Positions 60,377-64,000 of a stretch of 64,000 bases of DNA are shown piece by piece (position 1 is the stretch's first letter; every line of letters begins with the position of its first letter). The translations under genes were made by a program, and so were the position numbers. The notes below the pieces were generated by a model. The model was not told the origin of the DNA. It was given only the letters and a program-made list of their open reading frames with translations, and ran no database searches. This stretch comes from Agromyces sp. Soil535 (lineage in GTDB: Bacteria; Actinomycetota; Actinomycetes; Actinomycetales; Microbacteriaceae), in the NCBI RefSeq assembly GCF_001428255.1, contig NZ_LMRW01000006.1:1-64000 (forward strand), given 5' to 3'.

Positions 60377-61666
60377 TCAGCGGCTGCGGACCCGGTCGCC
60401 GATTCGCGCGGCGAGGTCGTCGAGTTCGTCGAGGATGTCGGTGGCACCCCAGACTCGGTTGCGTTGGCGGTCGGTGACCTGGTGGATGATCCCGTCGTCG
60501 GCGAGCCGGTCCATCGCGGTGTAGACGCTGGAGAGAGGCGCACCCGTGAGCTCTTGCGCCTCTTCGGCGGAGAGGATCGGGTGCTCGGCGAGGATCCCCA
60601 GAACCTTGGCAGCGGCACTCCCGCGTCGCGGCTTGGAAACCTCTAGCCACGCGTCGGGGAGCAGGGCGAGACGCTCCGCTGAGGTTGCGGCTTCTGTCGC
60701 TGCGATGCTCGCCCCCGATGCCGTGTCGAGGATGAACTCGCGGACCTCGCCGAGCCGGTATCGATTGACGAGGTCGAAGTAGCGGTCACGCTCGGCGAGC
60801 ATTGCGGAGGCGACGGGCACGACGGTCTTGCTGGTGAGGCCGCGGCGGCGCCAGATCGCGTTGATCACGGCGCGCCCGATGCGGCCGTTGCCGTCGGTGA
60901 ACGGGTGGATGGATTCGAACTGGGCGTGCGCGATTGCGGCTTGGGTGATCGGGTCGAGGTCATCCCGGTTCGCGAAGGCGATGAGGTCCGCCATGTACCC
61001 GTCGACGGTCTTCGGTGGCGGAGGGAGGTGCACAGCCCGAAGCGGGGAATGGTCGGACCCGCCGATCCAGTTCTGCACATCGCGGAGCGTGCCCGCGTAG
61101 CCGCGGTCGATCGGGTCGTCGGCCATGAGGATAGCGTGGGCGCCGAGGATGTCCTCGAGTCGGATGACACCATGTTCGCCGGCACGCACGATCATCTGGC
61201 CGAGCGCGACGGTCGCGGCGACCATGGAGGTCGCGGACTCGTTCGCGCGGATGCCGGCGACCGCTCGCGCGTAGTCCTCCATGCTGGCGTCGACGTGCTC
61301 GATGCGGGACGAAGCGACGGACTCCGTGCGGAGGAGAAGCGCACCAAACGCCCGGATGTGGCTGCGGGGGTCAGCGTCTACAGCGAGGACGTCGCGGATG
61401 GCTGTGTTGATCACGCCAGCGAGTTCGGCGTCGACGTGGAAGTCAAGGTTGGCGATGCTCGGTGGGAGCGAGACGGTGATCTCCCGGAGCGTCCGGTCCT
61501 CGCGGCTGCCGTGCCGGCCGCTCTGCCGCCACGGGACGACTGCGTGCTCGTGAGCGGGCCATCCGCCTTGGAGGCTGACGTCGGCGGCTCGGGTATCGCG
61601 CGTGCTGAACTCCCCACGGTTTGCGGAGTTCGCGCTGCGCGGATGCTTGCCTGGGGCGAACGTCAC
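60377..61666 (-). CDS. Fic family protein
   Basis: The 429-residue protein has the complete Fic motif HPFTDGNGRIGR at residues 254-265, so it should transfer AMP or another nucleotide part to a target protein. The inhibitory motif of class II enzymes (S/T-X3-E-G/N) appears at 119-124 as SSRIEH, with His in place of Gly/Asn. A C-terminal winged-helix part (HPILSAEEAQELTGAPLSSV) follows, as in Fic/DOC regulators. GGAGG lies seven bases before GTG 61666. Upstream are two palindromic operators. Confidence 0.87.
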   Translation of the reverse strand: MTFAPGKHPRSANSANRGEFSTRDTRAADVSLQGGWPAHEHAVVPWRQSGRHGSREDRTLREITVSLPPSIANLDFHVDAELAGVINTAIRDVLAVDADPRSHIRAFGALLLRTESVASSRIEHVDASMEDYARAVAGIRANESATSMVAATVALGQMIVRAGEHGVIRLEDILGAHAILMADDPIDRGYAGTLRDVQNWIGGSDHSPLRAVHLPPPPKTVDGYMADLIAFANRDDLDPITQAAIAHAQFESIHPFTDGNGRIGRAVINAIWRRRGLTSKTVVPVASAMLAERDRYFDLVNRYRLGEVREFILDTASGASIAATEAATSAERLALLPDAWLEVSKPRRGSAAAKVLGILAEHPILSAEEAQELTGAPLSSVYTAMDRLADDGIIHQVTDRQRNRVWGATDILDELDDLAARIGDRVRSR

Positions 61667-61680
61667 GTCGTCACCTCCAA

Positions 61681-61751
61681 ACTCGGAATAAGCGTACTCC
61701 TATTCCGACTTAGACTGATAACTCGGAATAACGACACTTCTATTCCGACTT
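61681..61751. promoter_or_regulatory. tandem palindromic operators upstream of fic
   Basis: Two 31-base units (61681-61711 and 61721-61751) share ACTCGGAATAA at one end and CTATTCCGACTT at the other. Each is an inverted repeat CGGAATA-N10-TATTCCG, with a 40-bp period. They occupy the fic promoter region, so autoregulation through the winged-helix part of the Fic protein is likely. Confidence 0.8.
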
Positions 61752-62083
61752 GTCAGGCCATCCCCAGGTCGGCGTTGCCCCAGCGTGCACCGCACGCTCG
61801 GCCGCCTCCACCCAGTGCGCCGCTTCGCCCGACCACCCTCTCCCCATCTTCGACGTCGAGCACGAGCTGCTGGTCCGGTGCGAACCGCCGACGCCGGGGA
61901 GGGTGACCAGGGCGCCGATGTGGAAGCCGGACAGGTGCTGAGTTCCTTCACGACGGGGCGCTGGACACCCGCCGCTCGGCTACTCAGCGCTCCCTCTGGC
62001 CGGGGGGACACAGGGATGCCGGCGACGACCGTCGCGAAACGAATATGGTGACATCTAGTAGTTGATCTGATACAGTACTGGTC
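61752..62083. other. 332-bp region between fic operators and padR
   Basis: No gene is supported. A minus-strand frame reads HIGALVTLPGVGGSHRTSSS but has no start or family likeness. The last 20 bases hold the padR promoter, TACAGT at 62071-62076 placed seven bases before the ATG. Confidence 0.45.
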
Positions 62084-62464
62084 ATGATCCAAGACACCGC
62101 AGACGAGGCGTTCACCGCCGACCTGCTCCGCGGCCACACCGACACGATCGTGCTCGGCGTGCTCCGACGCCACGACAGCTACGGCTTCGAGATATACAAG
62201 TCGATCCGCGAGGCCACCGGCGGCGCGTATGAGATCAAGGAGGCCACGCTCTACGCGAGCTACCGACGTCTCGTGCGCGACGGACTCGCTGAGGCCTACT
62301 GGGGCGACGAGTCGCAGGGCGGCCGCCGCAAGTACTACCGCATCACCGATGCCGGCAGAGCCGCATTCCGTTCCAACATCTCGACCTGGGTCGCGACCCG
62401 CGGCATCATCGACGACCTGCTGGGCACCGCGGTGCCCGCACACACGAAAGGCACCCGGGCATGA
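62084..62464 (+). CDS. PadR-family transcriptional regulator
   Basis: The 126-residue winged-helix regulator shows GVLRRHDSYGFEIYKSIREAT, KEATLYASYRRLVRDGLAE and GGRRKYYRITDAGR, the PadR signature. It probably controls its own operon with the next membrane protein gene, which it overlaps by 4 bases (ATGA). ATG 62084 lies seven bases after TACAGT, a leaderless layout. Other PadR/DUF1700-type pairs respond to cell-envelope stress. Confidence 0.9.
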   Translation: MIQDTADEAFTADLLRGHTDTIVLGVLRRHDSYGFEIYKSIREATGGAYEIKEATLYASYRRLVRDGLAEAYWGDESQGGRRKYYRITDAGRAAFRSNISTWVATRGIIDDLLGTAVPAHTKGTRA

Positions 62465-63381
62465 ACGCCACCGACCCCATCCGACGCAGCACCGACGTGC
62501 ACCGACTCCTCGACGAGGCGTTCGCCGGCGTCGAGCTCACCCCCGAAGTGCAAGACCTCAAGGAGGAGATCCGCGACAACCTCCTCTTCCGTGTCGCCGA
62601 GCTCGAGGCATCCGGTGTCGAACCATCGGATGCCGCGCGGCGCGCCATGCGCGAACTCGGCGACGTGCGTGCCCTTGTCGACGGCGGCGCGAGTGCGCCC
62701 TCGTCTGGGCGCTCCGAGTCGGCCGCCGAGGCGGCCATGCGGTACCGCGTGCGCCCGAAGCCCGGCTTCGTCGTGCGCACGGTGCTCCTGTCGATCCTCG
62801 CGGCGGCGGCGCTCGTGGTGCTCGTGCTCGGGCTCGCCGACGTGATGTCGCTCGGCACCGGCGTGCTGATCGGGCTCAGCGCGGTCTTCGGCGTCGCCCT
62901 TGGGGTCGTCACGGCGGATGCCCTGCGCCAGGAGACTACGGCGAATCATCCGCTGCCCACAGGTCGCGCGGTCGCGTTCGGAGCGTCGACCGGGGTGCTG
63001 CTCGCCGGGCTCGCGTTCACGGCAGTCGTGATCGTGCGACTCGACCTCGCGTGGATCATCCTCGGCGCCCTGCTCGTCGTCGCCGCGATCGCCGTACTCA
63101 GCTACCTCGGCGCGACGCAGACCAACCGGCACAAGGCGTGGATGCTCGAGCAGGAGCGCGCGGCCACCTTCGCGAACCGATTCGATGAGGATCCCGCTGC
63201 CGCAGCCCGGTTCGGCATCTATACCGCGGCGATCTGGACCGTGGCCTTCGTGGTCGCCATCGTGCTCGGCCTCACGGTCGGCTGGATCTGGGCGCCCGTG
63301 GCGCTCGTCGGCGGGTTCGTGGTGATGCTCATCACGCTGGCGCGCATGCTGTTCGGCGCGGAGGCCGGCCGCAAGTCCTAG
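62461..63381 (+). CDS. permease prefix domain membrane protein
   Basis: The 306-residue protein has an N-terminal cytoplasmic helical domain ('permease prefix', ELTPEVQDLKEEIRDNLLFR and SDAARRAMRELGDVRALV), then six predicted helices in pairs. Such proteins are routinely encoded with PadR regulators and are thought to work as membrane partners of the regulator; the mechanism is not known. No transport domain follows. Confidence 0.82.
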   Translation: MNATDPIRRSTDVHRLLDEAFAGVELTPEVQDLKEEIRDNLLFRVAELEASGVEPSDAARRAMRELGDVRALVDGGASAPSSGRSESAAEAAMRYRVRPKPGFVVRTVLLSILAAAALVVLVLGLADVMSLGTGVLIGLSAVFGVALGVVTADALRQETTANHPLPTGRAVAFGASTGVLLAGLAFTAVVIVRLDLAWIILGALLVVAAIAVLSYLGATQTNRHKAWMLEQERAATFANRFDEDPAAAARFGIYTAAIWTVAFVVAIVLGLTVGWIWAPVALVGGFVVMLITLARMLFGAEAGRKS

Positions 63382-63478
63382 CGGTACGCGGCCTCGCGGA
63401 TGCCACGGGCGCGCCACCCTTACGCGGGCGGCGCGCCCGTCGGCGTGATGGCCCTGCGCCTAGACTGATCGGGCACTC

Positions 63479-63560
63479 GCGGGAGTGGTGGAATCGGCAG
63501 ACACGCAGGATTTAGGTTCCTGTGCCTTCGGGCGTGAGGGTTCAAGTCCCTCCTTCCGCA
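63479..63560 (+). tRNA. tRNA-Leu (anticodon UAG)
   Basis: The 82-base class II tRNA has acceptor strands GCGGGAG and CTTCCGC, a variable arm, and a T arm with GGTTCAAGTCC. The anticodon stem CAGGA/TCCTG encloses TTTAGGT, giving TAG. CCA is not encoded. TAGACT at 63461-63466 is a plausible -10. Confidence 0.94.
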
Positions 63561-63783
63561 CTCGAGTTGAGGCCCAACTTCCCCGTAATTCCGGGAGAGT
63601 TGGGGTCATTCCGTCCCGGTGAGCTCGCCCGGTGGACACGTTTTGGACACAACCGAATTGAAATGCACCCGATCGAGAGCATCGGGCCCCTGATCCCAGC
63701 AGTTCACCTGATCGAAACCGGCCCAAAACCCGCGTGATTCCAAGGAAGTGCCCGCCAATCGCGGTGAGTCGTGAGGGTTCAAG
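63533..63783. repeat. 14-bp direct repeat from tRNA-Leu T arm
   Basis: CGTGAGGGTTCAAG occurs in the tRNA-Leu gene (63533-63546) and again at 63770-63783, where it overlaps the end of the next gene. Repeats of a tRNA 3' part are the usual trace of integrase-mediated insertion. Only about 220 bp separate them. Confidence 0.75.
63573..63604 (+). terminator. possible terminator of tRNA-Leu
   Basis: CCCAACT (63573-63579) and AGTTGGG (63598-63604) can form a stem with further partial pairing inside. No T run follows. The rest of 63561-63778 has no supported gene. Confidence 0.5.
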
Positions 63784-64000
63784 ATCTCCGTGGGTTGATG
63801 CTCATCTCGCGCATGAGGCGTGGGTCCACGTGGACCTTCGGACCTGGGCCGGCATCCGCGCCGCGCCGTCCGTCGAGTCGCGCGGGAACCTCGTCGAGGG
63901 CGACGACCTCGCTCACGATCGCGTCGGGCACGACGGCGCCGCTCGCGAAGCTCTCGATCGCGCCGGCCAGTCCGGGCGACGCGGACAGGATGCCGACCGC
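63779..64000 (-). CDS. alcohol dehydrogenase-like protein, C-terminal part
   Basis: The frame is open from the window edge to a TGA at 63781-63779. The 73 visible residues (PGLAGAIESFASGAVVPDAIVS, then VALDEVPARLDGRRGADAGPGPKV, each read in part) resemble the C-terminus of zinc-binding medium-chain dehydrogenases. The last 15 residues (DPRLMREMSINPRRS) are unusual. The stop lies within the copied tRNA-Leu segment, so the end may have been altered by an insertion event. Confidence 0.6.
   Translation of the reverse strand, partial: AVGILSASPGLAGAIESFASGAVVPDAIVSEVVALDEVPARLDGRRGADAGPGPKVHVDPRLMREMSINPRRS

Overview
The window is a high-GC chromosomal segment from an actinobacterium, most likely a member of the Microbacteriaceae (Agromyces/Microbacterium-like). 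This rests on the gene order prfB-ftsE-ftsX-smpB, three separate F420-type oxidoreductase families (LLM, PPOX, deazaflavin-dependent nitroreductase-like), an actinobacterial Tad pilus operon, many apparently leaderless genes, and a strong genome-style bias for the hexamer GGATGC/GCATCC. All assignments come from reading the sequence; no database search was run.

Layout. 0-13 kb: bioM-bioN biotin ECF transporter genes, a YdjM-like membrane protein, GNAT, a YecM-like protein, a decayed SDR gene, a 5'-3' exonuclease-fold protein, a VapBC toxin-antitoxin pair with a clear operator, tRNA-Lys(CUU), a HisN-type phosphatase, an LLM oxidoreductase, a lipoprotein, an aldo-keto reductase, and a divergent EamA/LysR pair. 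12.2-13.5 kb: ssrA (tmRNA), whose 3' end is duplicated about 800 bp away around a DHFR-like reductase gene. 13.8-18.6 kb: GH92 glycosidase, GT4 glycosyltransferase and a broken acyltransferase. 18.7-30.6 kb: mainly housekeeping genes (smpB, ftsX, ftsE with a long Ala/Pro/Lys repeat tail, prfB), plus an orphan Hcp-like protein beside a cyclase-type toroid protein.

30.6-50.0 kb: a Tad/Flp pilus operon on the minus strand (tadA-tadB-tadC-small pilin-like-tadE-tadE-tadG). Its first gene, tadA, is cut into two exactly complementary pieces (49065-50027 and 34016-34285) by a ~14.8 kb element. The element carries at its right end a tnpA-tnpB-tnpC recombinase trio of Tn554 type (two tyrosine recombinases and a small coiled-coil DUF6262-like protein). 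Its cargo includes an AbiEi-type antitoxin with only a scrap of partner toxin, two loosely similar proteins of unknown function, DUF2188, DUF1254, a quinone-oxidoreductase-like enzyme, a lipoprotein, small membrane proteins and a decayed 2'-5' RNA ligase-like gene.

50.1-59.5 kb: a carbohydrate locus. A LacI regulator, FAD-dependent oxidoreductase, substrate-binding lipoprotein, two permeases and a decayed GH13 alpha-glucosidase run leftward; a Tat-exported glycoside hydrolase runs rightward. Three similar operator-like sites lie in the divergent promoter region. 59.5-64 kb: an IS256 remnant, a Fic protein behind a doubled palindromic operator, a PadR regulator with its membrane partner, tRNA-Leu(UAG) with a partial copy of its T arm downstream, and the 3' end of an alcohol-dehydrogenase-like gene.

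At least four chromosomal genes (SDR, acyltransferase, GH13, tadA) are visibly broken, as are two fragments on the transposon, so the strain appears to have lost or be losing several surface and carbohydrate functions.
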